Assembly (NCBI GenBank): GCA_016792685.1
Contig: JAEULQ010000127.1
Coordinates: 1-44,800 of the forward strand
Direction of reading: 5' to 3'
DNA: 44,800 nt
DNA from: Tabrizicola sp.
GTDB taxonomy: Bacteria > Pseudomonadota > Alphaproteobacteria > Rhodobacterales > Rhodobacteraceae
Shown piece after piece: positions 7,968-18,200 of this stretch (positions are counted from its first letter, which is position 1; every line of letters starts with the position of its first letter). The notes below the pieces were generated by a model. That model was not told the DNA's origin. It was given only the letters and a program-made list of their open reading frames with translations, and did no database searches. The position numbers and the translations under genes are program-made.

Positions 7968-9692
7968 GTGATGCGCGACGAAGGCAGCTACGACTACATC
8001 ATTGTCGGCGCCGGCTCGGCCGGGTCGGTGCTGGCCTATCGGCTGGGCGAAGACCCAAGGTTGCGCATCCTGGTGCTGGAGGCGGGTGGCGATGACCGGG
8101 CGGTGATCGTCCAGATGCCCTCGGCCTTGACGATCCCCATGAACACCAAGCGGTTCAACTGGGGGATGGAGACGGAACCAGAACCGGGCCTCGACGGTCG
8201 CCGCGTGAACCTGCCGCGCGGCAAGGGGCTGGGCGGGTCGTCCTCGATCAACGGCATGTGCTGGGTGCGTGGCAATCCAATGGATTACGAGCTCTGGGAG
8301 GCCTTGGGCGCCGAAGGCTGGCGCTGGTCAAACGTTCTGCCCTACTTCCAGCGGTTGGAGGCCGTGCGTGAAGGCGGGCCTTTGCGTGGCACCGATGGCC
8401 CCGTCCGGGTTACGCGGGGACCGGAAAAGAACCCGCTTTATCATGCGTTTGTGCAGGCGGCGGTACAGGCGGGATATGCCCGCAGCCCCAACATGAACCA
8501 ACGCCAGCACGAGGGCTTCGGCCCGATGGAGATGAATGTCGGCGAGGGCCGGCGGTGGTCCGCCTCGGTGGCCTATCTGCGCCCGGCCATGGCACGGGGC
8601 AATGTGCGCGTGCAGACCGGGGCGCTGGTGGAGAAGGTGTTGACCGACGGAAGGCGCACGACAGGCGTGCGGTTCCGGGTGAAGGGCGAAGTCCGTGAGG
8701 CAGTGGCGGGTCGCGAGGTGATCTTGTCGGCGGGGTCCATCATGTCGCCGGTGATTCTGAAACGATCGGGCATCGGGCCCGAGGCCGAACTGCGCGAACA
8801 TGGGATCGACGTGGTCCACCATGCGTCGCAGGTCGGCGAAAACCTGATGGATCACATGGAGCTGTATGTTCAGCAGGAATGCTCCCAACCAGTCAGCCTA
8901 TACCCGAACGTCAGCCTGTTCGGGAAAGCGAAGATCGGGGTCGAGTGGCTTCTGACCCACAAGGGCCTGGGCGCTACCAACCATTTCGAGAGCGGCGGCC
9001 ATATCCGCAGTCGGGCGGGTATCGTATATCCCGATATCCAGTACCATTTCCTGCCGCTGGCCATTTCCTATGATGGCAAGACGCTCGCCTCGGGTCATGG
9101 CTACCAGGTGCATGTGGGCACCAAGCGGTCGAAAAGCCGCGGCTGGGTGCGGCTGCGCGACGGCGACCCCGCAAGCCTGCCGCGCGTGCGCTTCAACTAC
9201 ATGACTCACGATGATGACTGGCTGGAATTCCGCGCCTGCATTGCTCATACGCGCGAAATCTTTGGCCAGGCCGCCCTTGCGCCCTATCGTGGGCGGGAAC
9301 TGGCCCCCGGTGACGCGGAGATCGACGATTTCCTGAAGCGCAAACTGGAAAGCGCCTATCACCCATGTGGAACCTGCCGGATGGGCACGGATGAAGCCGC
9401 CGTCACCAGGCCCGATGGCCGGGTGCGCGGGGTGGACGGGTTGCGTGTGATCGACGCCTCGGTCATGCCGCAGGCCACGGCGGGCGATCTGAACGCACCG
9501 ACGCTGGCCATGGCCGAGCGGATGGCTGACCTGGTGCGGGGGAAACACTTGCCCGAAGCAGTGGATGCCCCCCTGCTGGCCGATGCCGAATGGGCAACCC
9601 GACAGCGCAGCCCCAGCATCACCCGCGACTACGCCACGGACCGGTCAGCGCTGCGCGAGGCGCTTTTGGCCAATGCGCGCGGCACAGCCTAG
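7968..9692 (+). CDS. GMC-family FAD oxidoreductase (choline dehydrogenase-like)
   Basis: 574 aa from GTG 7968 (573 from ATG 7971). The Rossmann motif YIIVGAGSAGSVLAYRL occupies residues 10-26. The GMC signature RGKGLGGSSSINGMCWVRG lies near residue 90, and HPCGTCRMG and DASVMPQATAGDLNAP mark the C-terminal signature region. Length and motifs fit choline dehydrogenase and other alcohol dehydrogenases of this family. The usual GNxNAP is GDLNAP here. The start follows the cupin stop with no gap. With the amine-type binding protein upstream and the trimethylamine-dehydrogenase-like enzyme downstream, oxidation of an amino alcohol or quaternary amine is a reasonable inference; a true BetA assignment is not proven. 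Confidence 0.87.
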   Translation: MMRDEGSYDYIIVGAGSAGSVLAYRLGEDPRLRILVLEAGGDDRAVIVQMPSALTIPMNTKRFNWGMETEPEPGLDGRRVNLPRGKGLGGSSSINGMCWVRGNPMDYELWEALGAEGWRWSNVLPYFQRLEAVREGGPLRGTDGPVRVTRGPEKNPLYHAFVQAAVQAGYARSPNMNQRQHEGFGPMEMNVGEGRRWSASVAYLRPAMARGNVRVQTGALVEKVLTDGRRTTGVRFRVKGEVREAVAGREVILSAGSIMSPVILKRSGIGPEAELREHGIDVVHHASQVGENLMDHMELYVQQECSQPVSLYPNVSLFGKAKIGVEWLLTHKGLGATNHFESGGHIRSRAGIVYPDIQYHFLPLAISYDGKTLASGHGYQVHVGTKRSKSRGWVRLRDGDPASLPRVRFNYMTHDDDWLEFRACIAHTREIFGQAALAPYRGRELAPGDAEIDDFLKRKLESAYHPCGTCRMGTDEAAVTRPDGRVRGVDGLRVIDASVMPQATAGDLNAPTLAMAERMADLVRGKHLPEAVDAPLLADAEWATRQRSPSITRDYATDRSALREALLANARGTA

Positions 9693-9701
9693 GCGGTCCG
9701 C

Positions 9702-11723
9702 ATGACCGCACAGCTCACACCGCAAACCGACCCGCGCCACGCCCTGCTGTTCCAGCCCCTTCGGATTGGCCCGGTCACGGCCCCCAACCGCTTTTACCAG
9801 GTGCCGCATTGCACCGGCGTCGCCGACCGAGCCCCCGAAGATGTTGCGGCGATGCGCGAGATGAAGGCGATGGGCGGCTGGGGGGTGGTCTGTACCGAGA
9901 ATATCGAGATCTCGGCCGATGCCGACATCTCGCCTTATCCCGCCTTGCGCTTTGCCGCCGACAGCGACATCGCTCGTCAGGCCCGGATGGCCGATCTTGT
10001 CCACCGCCACGGAGCCCTGGCCGGGGCGGAGTTGGCGCATATGGGCCTATACTCTGCCAATCGCACCTCGCGCCGCACCAGCATCGGACCCTCATCGCGC
10101 ATGCTGATCGAGGCGGTCGAACCCGTGCAGGCCCGCGCCATGGACAAGGCCGACATCCGAGCCCTGCGACTTGACCACAAGGCCGCCGCCCGGCGCGCTA
10201 GAGCGGCGGGGTTCGACATTGTCTATGTCTATGCCAGCCACAATCTTTCCATCGCAACACACTTCCTGTCCCGCCGTTTCAACGACCGGGGCGATGAATA
10301 CGGCGGCAGTCTGGAAAACCGCGCGCGACTGTTGCGAGAGTTGCTGCAAGACACGCACGAGGCAGTGGGCGACCGCTGCGCCGTGGCATTGCGCTTTGCG
10401 GTTGAGGAGTTCCTTGGCCCGGACGGGCTGACCCATGACGGCGAGGGCCGTGATGTGGTGGAATTGCTGAAAGACCTGCCCGATCTGTGGGATGTCAACC
10501 TGTCGGACTGGTCGAACGACAGCCAGACCGCGCGGTTTTCACAGGAAGCCTTTCAGGAACCCTATGTCCGCTTCGTCAAGACCGTCACCGGCAAGCCAGT
10601 TGTCGGGGTGGGCCGCTTTACCTCGCCCGACACTATGGCCGACCAGATCAAGCGCGGCGTCCTTGATCTGATCGGTGCGGCGCGACCATCGATCGCCGAC
10701 CCGTTCCTGCCGCGGAAGATCGCCGAAGGACGCAGCGACGACATCCGCGAATGCATAGGGTGCAATATCTGCCTGTCGTGCGAAAACAGTTTCGTTCCGA
10801 TCCGCTGCACCCAGAACCCCACCATGATGGAGGAGGGACGCAAGCTCTGGCACCCCGAGGTCATCCCTGCCCGCAGCAGCGACGACAGCGTCCTGATCGT
10901 CGGTGGCGGCCCGGCGGGGCTTGAAGCCGCGCTGTCGCTGGGTCGGCGCGGCCACTTCGTGACCTTGGCCGAAGCCGATGACAGTTTCGGCGGCCGTGTC
11001 AGCCGCGAGGCGCGCCTGCCGGGTCTTTCGGCCTGGGCGCGGGTGCGCGACTATCGCTTGGGGCAATTGGCCAAGTTGCCAAACGTCAGCCTGTTTCCCG
11101 CCAGCCGGATGCAATGCGACGACGTTCTGGGCTTTGGTGCTGCGCGTCTGGTCATCGCGACCGGAGCCCGCTGGCGTCGCGAACCGCTTGGCCGTGGCGG
11201 GCGGACGGCCGCCGCATTGCAGGCGCCGGTCCTGACCCCTGATGACATCATGGCGGGTCACTTGCCCCGCGGGCAGGTCTTGGTTCACGACACCGAAGGC
11301 GGCTATATCGGTGGCCTGGTCGCCGAGGCCTTGCAGGCCAACGGGGCCAAGGTCACCTTCTCGACGCCTGCGCTCAGCCATTGTGGCTTCCTTAGCCTGA
11401 CCCTGGAACAGCACCGAGCCCTGACACGGTTGGTGACGTTGGGGGTCACCTTGATTTCGTCCCATGATCTCATCGCGTTTGAGCCCGGGCTGGCCCGTTT
11501 GGCGCCGATATATGGCGCAGGGGCGCGAGAAATCCCGGCAGATCATCTGGTGCTGGTGGCGGACCGGATCCCCGATGACCGACTGGCGTTGGAGCTTCTG
11601 TCATCCCCGCAGCGGCTTCATTCTTCGGGGGTCCGCACGGTCGATCGTATCGGCGATTGCCTGGCCCCAGGCCTGATTGCCAATGCGGTCTATTCCGGCC
11701 ACCTGCTAGCGAGGGCGTTCTAG
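9702..11723 (+). CDS. Trimethylamine dehydrogenase-like Fe-S flavoprotein (OYE-family N-demethylase)
   Basis: 673 aa with three parts. Residues ~12-340 are an old-yellow-enzyme TIM barrel that binds FMN (RIGPVTAPNRFYQVPH; YGGSLENRARLLREL). Cys351, Cys354, Cys357 and Cys369 give the Cx2Cx2Cx11C pattern of the single [4Fe-4S] cluster of trimethylamine dehydrogenase. From ~390 an ADP/FAD-binding domain starts with VLIVGGGPAGLEAALSLG. Relatives demethylate tri- and dimethylamine, dimethylglycine or N-methylproline betaines, releasing formaldehyde. It lies 9 bp behind the GMC gene and is probably the last gene of the operon. The substrate cannot be read from the sequence; a methylated amine fits the cluster. 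Confidence 0.87.
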   Translation: MTAQLTPQTDPRHALLFQPLRIGPVTAPNRFYQVPHCTGVADRAPEDVAAMREMKAMGGWGVVCTENIEISADADISPYPALRFAADSDIARQARMADLVHRHGALAGAELAHMGLYSANRTSRRTSIGPSSRMLIEAVEPVQARAMDKADIRALRLDHKAAARRARAAGFDIVYVYASHNLSIATHFLSRRFNDRGDEYGGSLENRARLLRELLQDTHEAVGDRCAVALRFAVEEFLGPDGLTHDGEGRDVVELLKDLPDLWDVNLSDWSNDSQTARFSQEAFQEPYVRFVKTVTGKPVVGVGRFTSPDTMADQIKRGVLDLIGAARPSIADPFLPRKIAEGRSDDIRECIGCNICLSCENSFVPIRCTQNPTMMEEGRKLWHPEVIPARSSDDSVLIVGGGPAGLEAALSLGRRGHFVTLAEADDSFGGRVSREARLPGLSAWARVRDYRLGQLAKLPNVSLFPASRMQCDDVLGFGAARLVIATGARWRREPLGRGGRTAAALQAPVLTPDDIMAGHLPRGQVLVHDTEGGYIGGLVAEALQANGAKVTFSTPALSHCGFLSLTLEQHRALTRLVTLGVTLISSHDLIAFEPGLARLAPIYGAGAREIPADHLVLVADRIPDDRLALELLSSPQRLHSSGVRTVDRIGDCLAPGLIANAVYSGHLLARAF

Positions 11724-12014
11724 AGGGACGGTCAGGGCATCATCGCAGTCCGGCATCACAGGTGGCTTGGGAACTACCGTTGATGCGGATGCCGGTTTTG
11801 GCCCCGGAGTGGCTTCCACACAGGACGCGCCATGCGTATTGGTGCACATGACCAGAAACGCCTCGGGCTGCGCAGTCGCAGCCTTGCGCACCATTACTCA
11901 TCTTCCACGAACCGAAGCCTTGGCAAAAGGGATGGCAAGGACGCGCTGAAGGCCGATCTCGTCAAGACATCCGGAGTAGAGCGTACCGAACCGGGCCATC
12001 ACGACTGGTTCGAG
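11724..12014 (-). pseudogene. Possible decayed Asp/Glu/hydantoin racemase-superfamily gene
   Basis: Three consecutive minus-strand stretches in different frames or split by stops read like one broken gene. The first has EPVVMARFGTLYSGCLDEIG and QRVLAIPFAKA, ending at a TGA. The second has QPEAFLVMCTNTHGASCVEA, where CTNT resembles the second catalytic cysteine motif of PLP-independent racemases and maleate isomerases. The third, after a frame change, has TGIRINGSSQATCDAGLR, like the IN..QAT...ALR region that follows in such proteins. Frame breaks and a stop exclude a working gene. The family call is tentative because it rests on short motifs. Confidence 0.33.
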
Positions 12015-12041
12015 GGCTCTGCGTGAAATGGTTGACCAAGA

Positions 12042-12263
12042 ATGACCGATGCTTGAGGGGAGGCGGACGCGATCGTTGCCACGATCGAGGCGCGGATCCC
12101 GAGTGGGGTCGCCCGGCCCGGTACCTGCCAGGTCGAACGCAGGGTGGCTGAAGGATGCGGCGTCTCAGGTACGCCGGTCCGAGCTGCTCTTCTGCATCTG
12201 ATCGCCAAGGGGCTGACCAGTGAGAATGGCAGGGGTAGCGCCATGGTGCGGCAGCCTCCTGTA
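12042..12263 (+). pseudogene. GntR-family regulator relic (winged-helix part, nonsense mutated)
   Basis: ATG at 12042 opens MTDA and meets a TGA at 12054. Directly after the stop the same frame continues as EADAIVATIEARIPSG, RPG, ERRVAEGCGVSGTPVRAALL and AKGL, ending GRGSAMV, which follows the GntR winged helix-turn-helix step by step (GVSxTPVRxAL is the diagnostic part). The frame stays open to 12566, but the sequence beyond ~12263 does not resemble the FCD or UTRA effector domains, so that part looks scrambled. With the racemase-like relic on the other strand it makes up most of the 11724-12562 gap, which otherwise shows no intact gene. Confidence 0.55.
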
Positions 12264-12562
12264 TCGGCGGCACCAGACTGGCTTCTGGCGACGCAACCGA
12301 CATCCGCACAGGTGTTCATCCCTCCCGATCAGCAATTCGTCACGCGGATTCCCTTATGCATGCGGGGGGCGGTCAATGAACACACCGCAATGGCTGCAAG
12401 GGCGGTTGGCACACTGGACATTAGCCCGTCGGGTGCAAGCCCCAGTGCAACCATCGAGTTTCTGCAACACTCCGGGGTTCTTGGCAAAACTCTGCGGCAA
12501 TCCCCTTCCACGCTGCAATCCCCGCTGATAGCCTTTTGCGAAGCTAGAGTTCAGAGGGCGAC

Positions 12563-12889
12563 ATGAGAGACTTGAAAGCATCAACCGCAATGCTTGCGAT
12601 CCTTTTGGCGACGCCCTCCTTTGCCGAGCCGACCGTTGCGCTTGGTCTTTCGGTCAGCTTTGGCGGCGGCTCCCCCGCCCGGACCGGGATTTCGGCGCGA
12701 CTGCTGTCAGACAATCAGTCGGACCAGATGGTTGCGACCGGAGGCGTGACCTATTTCTTTGGCGGCGGCGGTTTTGGTGCCGACCTTGGCCTTGCCTACA
12801 ATCTCCGCAACGGGATCTCGGCGGGCCTGAGCTACGAATTCATCAGCAAACGCCCGCTCTTCAGCCTGAGCGCTGCCAATATCTGCTGA
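12563..12889 (+). CDS. Small exported protein, outer-membrane-like
   Basis: 108 aa; ATG at 12563 follows AGAGGGCGAC, a plausible ribosome site. Residues 1-21 (STAMLAILLATPSFA) form a Sec signal peptide with cleavage after SFA. The mature ~87 residues are rich in Gly, Ser and aromatic residues, with alternating patterns such as VALGLSVSFGGG, GGVTYFFGGGGFG and GISAGLSYEFISK, like short beta strands of an outer-membrane or periplasmic protein. No family is recognised. It stands alone between the decayed region and the large glycan-gene pair, on the same strand as the downstream gene, 36 bp ahead of it. Confidence 0.68.
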   Translation: MRDLKASTAMLAILLATPSFAEPTVALGLSVSFGGGSPARTGISARLLSDNQSDQMVATGGVTYFFGGGGFGADLGLAYNLRNGISAGLSYEFISKRPLFSLSAANIC

Positions 12890-12925
12890 TCCTGCGGCTT
12901 GGCCCGGTACGGGCGTTGACCGCAA

Positions 12926-15232
12926 ATGATCACCTGCTCTGCCTTCACCTGGTATCATCTGCCCCGCAGCGGTGGAACCGCGACAGCGCACTGGTGGCGC
13001 AGGGTTGTGTCCATGCATGGCCTGGAGATGATGATCGACCCCGATCACCTCGCCGCCAAGCATGACAACCACGCCACCCGACGCATTCGGGACCAGAGCT
13101 TCAAGACCGGCGGACGAATTTCATTGATGAATTTCAGGCGGCTACCGGCCTGGCTTGAAAGCAATTACCGGTTCGCTCGCGCTCAGGGCCTGGATGTCCC
13201 GGCAGAGCGCTATATTGGGGGCGAGTTCTTCAGCCTTCGGATGGGCCAATGGTGCCCCGCCGACTGGTGGCTTGACTATTTCAAGGCCAACCGGATGGAT
13301 CGGCTGCTGCCGGTTGAGCGGCTGGAGGATGCTTTGCGCGGTCTGCTGCTAAGCGAATTCGGGTTGACGGTTCCCGATGACCTGACACTTCACCGACTGA
13401 ACAGCAAGGACGCCAATACCCCACTCGCAGAGCCCTGGACGGACTGCGACTGGTCTGCTGCATTCCAGAAGAACCCGGTCTGGGCGACGATCGAACGCCA
13501 ACTTTATGACGAGACCGATGCCCGGCACGGTGGTCAAGATGCATCTCCGCCTAACGAACCATCAGGCGAGGCCATCATGACGGCCCAAAGAGCTTTGCGG
13601 CGCCCCGAACCTGTGGCGAGCACTGCGGACCCGATTGTCGGGCTGCTGAGCGAGGGCCACTTCACCAAGGCGCTTGCCTTGGCCATGCGGCGCATGCAGG
13701 ACGAGGGCGAAAGCCTGCAGGGTCACATCCAGATTGCCAACATCGAGATGCTCCTGGGTTTCCAGCCGCGGGCGCAACGAAGCTGGCGCAGAGCGTTGCA
13801 GCTGGAAGACGTTGCCGAGGCGCGACTGGGCCTGGGCATCTGCCTGTTCCAGGCGGGTCAGCTTGGCGAAGCTCTCGGACAGTTCCGGCAGGGCCTGGCG
13901 CTGGACGAAGACAGCCTTCCTCTTTTGACCTCTGCCAGCATTGCCAGCACGATGCTGGGCGATTTCGCCGCAGCCGCCCGATTTGCCGCACGGGCGCTGG
14001 TGATCGACCCGGACAACCCGGAGGCAATGCTGTGCAGCACCAGGGCCGAACAGGCGCTGGGCAATCTCTCGCGGGTCAGAAGGTTGATCCGCCAGCTCGA
14101 CCATCAGGGCTACAAGCCGGATGAAGTGGCCTTGCTGAAGGTCGCGCTCCACAGTGCCGACGATGACCATGCGACCGCATTGGCCACAGCGGCGGAGCTT
14201 TGCGAGGCGCATCCGGCGTCTCAGTCCTCGCTTGCGGCGTTCCGGACGGCTTTCCGGACGTTCAAGACCAATGCAGCGAGCTATGAGTTCGAGGAGCTTG
14301 CCGAAAGCCTGCTGCACCCGCCGGCCCAGGATTGCGTCTTGTCTCGCCCCGCGATGCCCGCAGGGTCAAGCAGCCCGGTGGATGTCATTGTTCCGGTCCA
14401 CAATGCATTGGAGGTGACCCTCCGGGCGATCAAGGCGGTCCTCGATCACGCAAGCCCGAGCCTCGGGCGGCTCATCCTGGTCGATGATGGAAGCAACGCG
14501 GACACGGCAAAAGCGCTTTCCAAAGTGGCAGCAATGTACCCGCAAGTGGTCCTGGTCGCTTGTCCCGTTCGGCAAGGCTTTACCAATGCCATCCGCGAAG
14601 GGCTGAAGCACAGTGACAGCGCCGCCTTTCTGGCCCTGAACAGCGATACGATCGTGACCGGTGGCTGGCTTGAGAAGATGAATGCCGGTCTGCATGCGGC
14701 TGCTGACATCGCCATGATCGGTCCCTTGTCGAACAATGCCGCCTGGCAGAATTACGGCCCGGTCTTCGATGAGACGGGCGAATACCGCTCGGACCCGATC
14801 CCCGATGACGAAGCCCAGGCCGAAGTCGTGGCCCATATCGAGGCTCTTGGATCAGGACGCCTCGCCGAAACTGCGATGGTGCATGGCTTTTGCGCCCTTG
14901 TTGACCGCAAGAAATACGAAGCCGTTGGCGGGCTTGATGAGACGGCCTTTCCCGAGGGCTATGGCGAGTTTCAGGACCTTTCCTATCGGCTGCGCGCCAA
15001 CGGGAACCGCCTTTTCGTCACGCTCGACACGGTTGTCTTCCACGAACAGGGGGCAAGCCTTGCACCTGTGGTTCGCGCCGCGCTGTCGCTGTCGGGGCGA
15101 AAGATGCTTTATGAACGATACTCGGCCTTCAACTATCTCTTTGTGGAGGCCGCCTGCGCCGAGCACCGCGATACGGGTGCGCTGCGCAAGGCGCTGGGGC
15201 GCCGCCTCGTGCGCAGCACGGTGAGCGGCTAA
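12926..15232 (+). CDS. Sulfotransferase-like / TPR / GT2 glycosyltransferase fusion protein
   Basis: 768 aa. Residues ~8-140 resemble a small sulfotransferase-fold domain: HLPRSGGTATAHWW is like the PAPS 5'-phosphosulfate loop, and DRLLPVERLEDALRGLL is like the C-terminal part of such domains. Residues ~235-460 are TPR-like helical repeats (e.g. EARLGLGICLFQAGQLGEAL). Residues ~485-745 are a GT2 glycosyltransferase with VDVIVPVHNALEVT, LVDDGS (519-523) and LNSDT (571-575) as the metal/nucleotide motif. ATG 12926 is the first start after a stop but lacks a good ribosome site, so the start is uncertain. It converges on the 1415-aa gene with a 23-bp gap. Likely role: transfer of a sugar, and perhaps sulfate, in surface glycan synthesis. 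Confidence 0.78.
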   Translation: MITCSAFTWYHLPRSGGTATAHWWRRVVSMHGLEMMIDPDHLAAKHDNHATRRIRDQSFKTGGRISLMNFRRLPAWLESNYRFARAQGLDVPAERYIGGEFFSLRMGQWCPADWWLDYFKANRMDRLLPVERLEDALRGLLLSEFGLTVPDDLTLHRLNSKDANTPLAEPWTDCDWSAAFQKNPVWATIERQLYDETDARHGGQDASPPNEPSGEAIMTAQRALRRPEPVASTADPIVGLLSEGHFTKALALAMRRMQDEGESLQGHIQIANIEMLLGFQPRAQRSWRRALQLEDVAEARLGLGICLFQAGQLGEALGQFRQGLALDEDSLPLLTSASIASTMLGDFAAAARFAARALVIDPDNPEAMLCSTRAEQALGNLSRVRRLIRQLDHQGYKPDEVALLKVALHSADDDHATALATAAELCEAHPASQSSLAAFRTAFRTFKTNAASYEFEELAESLLHPPAQDCVLSRPAMPAGSSSPVDVIVPVHNALEVTLRAIKAVLDHASPSLGRLILVDDGSNADTAKALSKVAAMYPQVVLVACPVRQGFTNAIREGLKHSDSAAFLALNSDTIVTGGWLEKMNAGLHAAADIAMIGPLSNNAAWQNYGPVFDETGEYRSDPIPDDEAQAEVVAHIEALGSGRLAETAMVHGFCALVDRKKYEAVGGLDETAFPEGYGEFQDLSYRLRANGNRLFVTLDTVVFHEQGASLAPVVRAALSLSGRKMLYERYSAFNYLFVEAACAEHRDTGALRKALGRRLVRSTVSG

Positions 15233-15255
15233 GTCTGGCCCTTTGCGGCAATCAC

Positions 15256-18200
15256 TCAGTTTGCTGGCGACTGGAACAGACCTTCCTCGACCACGTCTAT
15301 GGAGCTGTTGACCTTCTGTGCGCCCAGCCGCGCGGGGGGCTGGGGCCCTTTCCGGATGCAGATCATCTGGTCAGAGAACTCGATCGACCGAATGCTGCGC
15401 AACAGGCTTTCCGGAAAAGCCACGCCGAACCTACCGGCGAAGGCTGCAAGCCGTTCGGCCACGCCGGTCCCGTTGCGCCAGTGTTCGTGATTGAACAGAT
15501 CGGTCAGAGTGCGGAAGAAGGCCAATGAGGAAAGCGTCGCGTCGAGCCCGCCTTCATGTTCCTCCAAGTAGCTGGGGTGCAGGTCTTCCACGATATAGAG
15601 ACCATCGTCTGCGAGCAGCGGGAACAGGACACTGAAACCGCGAATGATGTCGCGCGAGCGACGGGAGCCATCGTCGATCACCAGATCAAGTGCTGAACAC
15701 CGCTGCGCGATCTTCAGGACCAAGATTGGCGAAGCTGCGTCACAGACCAAGACGACGATACGCGGGTCGTCAAAGGTCAGCCTGGCACAGCCCGGATCAA
15801 TATCGCAGCCGACGAAGATGCGGCCGTTTTGGAAGTACTTCGACCAATGCTCAAGCGAACCGCCCTGCGCTACGCCTACTTCCAGCATTCGGACGGGCTG
15901 GTTTCGAAGGTCAGCAAGCAGTCGATCATAAGTCCCGAGGTTTCCGCGCCACCTGTCCGAGCCCCGCCCGTCTTGCCCCTTTTGCAAGGCGATCAGCGCC
16001 GTTCCAGGTTCCGGCTCTTCTTGGGCCAGATCGACAGGTGCCAAGTCTTGATAGACTGTCTCCCAGTCCATGGCGCCTATCAATTCCTGGGCGGGGGCAA
16101 TGGCCGCACGCCTGTCCCACAGCATCACCTGCTTTCCATGCTGGGCCGCCAAGAGACCAAACGCCCGTTCGACCACATGTTCCGGCTGTCCGTCGCCGTC
16201 CTGATGCGGCACAAAGATTTCCTGGGGGTATAGCTCGCCTAGACCCGCAAAGAACCGGGGGCGACACCAGAACATCGTGCCGGCAAAGAAGCCCCAGGTT
16301 TCAGGTGCAGGGCCATGCAGGAGGTGAAGCGCCGAATGGCACTGCATTTCATGCATGGGCCCGTCGAGATAAAACCTGCGCGGACCGGCAAGGACCAGAT
16401 CCGGGGCTGAAGCGAAAGCGCTTAGGTAGGCGGCGACGGTTTCGGAGTTACCGAGCAGCCCCTCCAGGCTCAGGCGGCGCCAAGCATCGTGTCGACCATC
16501 ACTTCGCTTGCTGTGCAGTTTGCAGACAAGATCAAAGTGCTTGAGCTCCTCCAGCAGCGCAAGAAACGGCGCCACGTCGCGCCCGACATTGGGAAGGTTG
16601 CGGATGACAGCCGTCGGAAAGCGGGCCTTTATCCGGGGGCCGAAGTTGCTTTCCGGAGCGAGAGTGACAAACAGGCTGAAGGGCTGTGGCACGCCGGACA
16701 GGGTACGTTCAAATTCGGGCCACTGGTGTTCGTGGAAGAGGTGAAGTGCGACGGCAAGGCTCTGGCTCGGTTTGCCGGCGGCCTCGGAACCGATGCCGGT
16801 CCACGATGCCGGTCTCAGGCAGTGACGTGCTTCAATGCGCTCCAGCCAGAGACGGGGATGGCCTTCAAACCGTGTCGCCAGTTCTGCCGTCTGCCCGCGC
16901 CAGCGATGCGAAAGCTGCTCCCTGATCCCTGCAAGATCGGGCGGTGTCATGCCGGGGTGATCATTCTGGGCAAGCCCGGCCAGCAGCGCGGGGGTCACCT
17001 CCATGGCCGCCAGCCCAAGAAAGTTCCTGACCTTCCCGATCACTTCGGCGGGTTCATTCACGATTTCGTCGTGGAAGAGGACAAGCATCTGTTCCGGGGG
17101 AATGTGCTTCGCCCAGGTCCGTAGGGTCTGCAGATAGTCGGTTCTGGCAAGGTTATCCGCCGACACACAGCAGGCGGCCACCTGAGGTTCGGTGGGCTGC
17201 GTGATGCCCTGCATCTGCAATTCGTGCAGTGCGCCCGAGATTGCGCGATCGACAGGATCCCGAAGGATGAAGATCACCTTGACCTTGGGCATCACGCGAT
17301 GGATTTCGGCGACCGCCCTGTCATCCAGCGTCGCGTAGGCCGGAGTGAAATCGCAGACGATCTTTTCTTCAGGGGCGCCTTCCAGCGTCGCGGCATAATT
17401 CTCCCAAGACTGGACGGGCGGAAAGGCATGCCGAAGCAGCATGCGGACCCGACCGCTTCGGACTTCCGCGTCCGCCTCGCGCACATAGTCAGTCTGCAGG
17501 ACCGAAAGGGCCTGGTGCTGGCGGAAGAACCCGGCGCTTTCGGTCTGATCGAACTGGTGGAACTCTTTGATCGGGCTGGGCCAGACATCGGAAAATCTTT
17601 GAAGCGCCGCATGAAGCCAGGTCGTGCCGCCCCGCTGCGCCCCGATGCAGAGAAGGTCGGGAAGCCTGGTCTGCCGTTTGAACTGCTCCAAGTGATCGAT
17701 GCAGTCGGTCAGACGGGTAACGGTGAAGTCAGGCCGGGGTATCTCTGCACCCCCATCGGCGGGCAGGACGTCCAGTCCATCGATCCCGGTTGGTGCGTTG
17801 ATCAGGATCGACACACGACCTTGATCAAGATCGAACGGCACAACATCATCGGTTGGCCCTGCAGACTGGCAATGCGACCGCAGGAGGGCAATGCCGCCAG
17901 CCCCGTCGGGCAACTGAGGCGGCGAAAACTCCACCAGATAAAGTCCCGGTCGCAGCGACGGCTGCGACTTGCCGGACAGGATCACAGGTTCAAGACCTGC
18001 AAGCACGCCGTCGTCCACCAAGCGGCGAACGGCGCGCATCTGACCGAAGAACGCAGGCGGCGACCCGGCGCTGGGCCAGGATCGCACCCAGTTCCGGAAC
18101 CGGAAATGATCACTCCCCGCCAGGGAATTCGGCGCAAGATCCCCCGCGCTGCGATGGTGCCAGAAGGCAAGCTCTTCAGGATGGACCGGAATCGGTCCCA

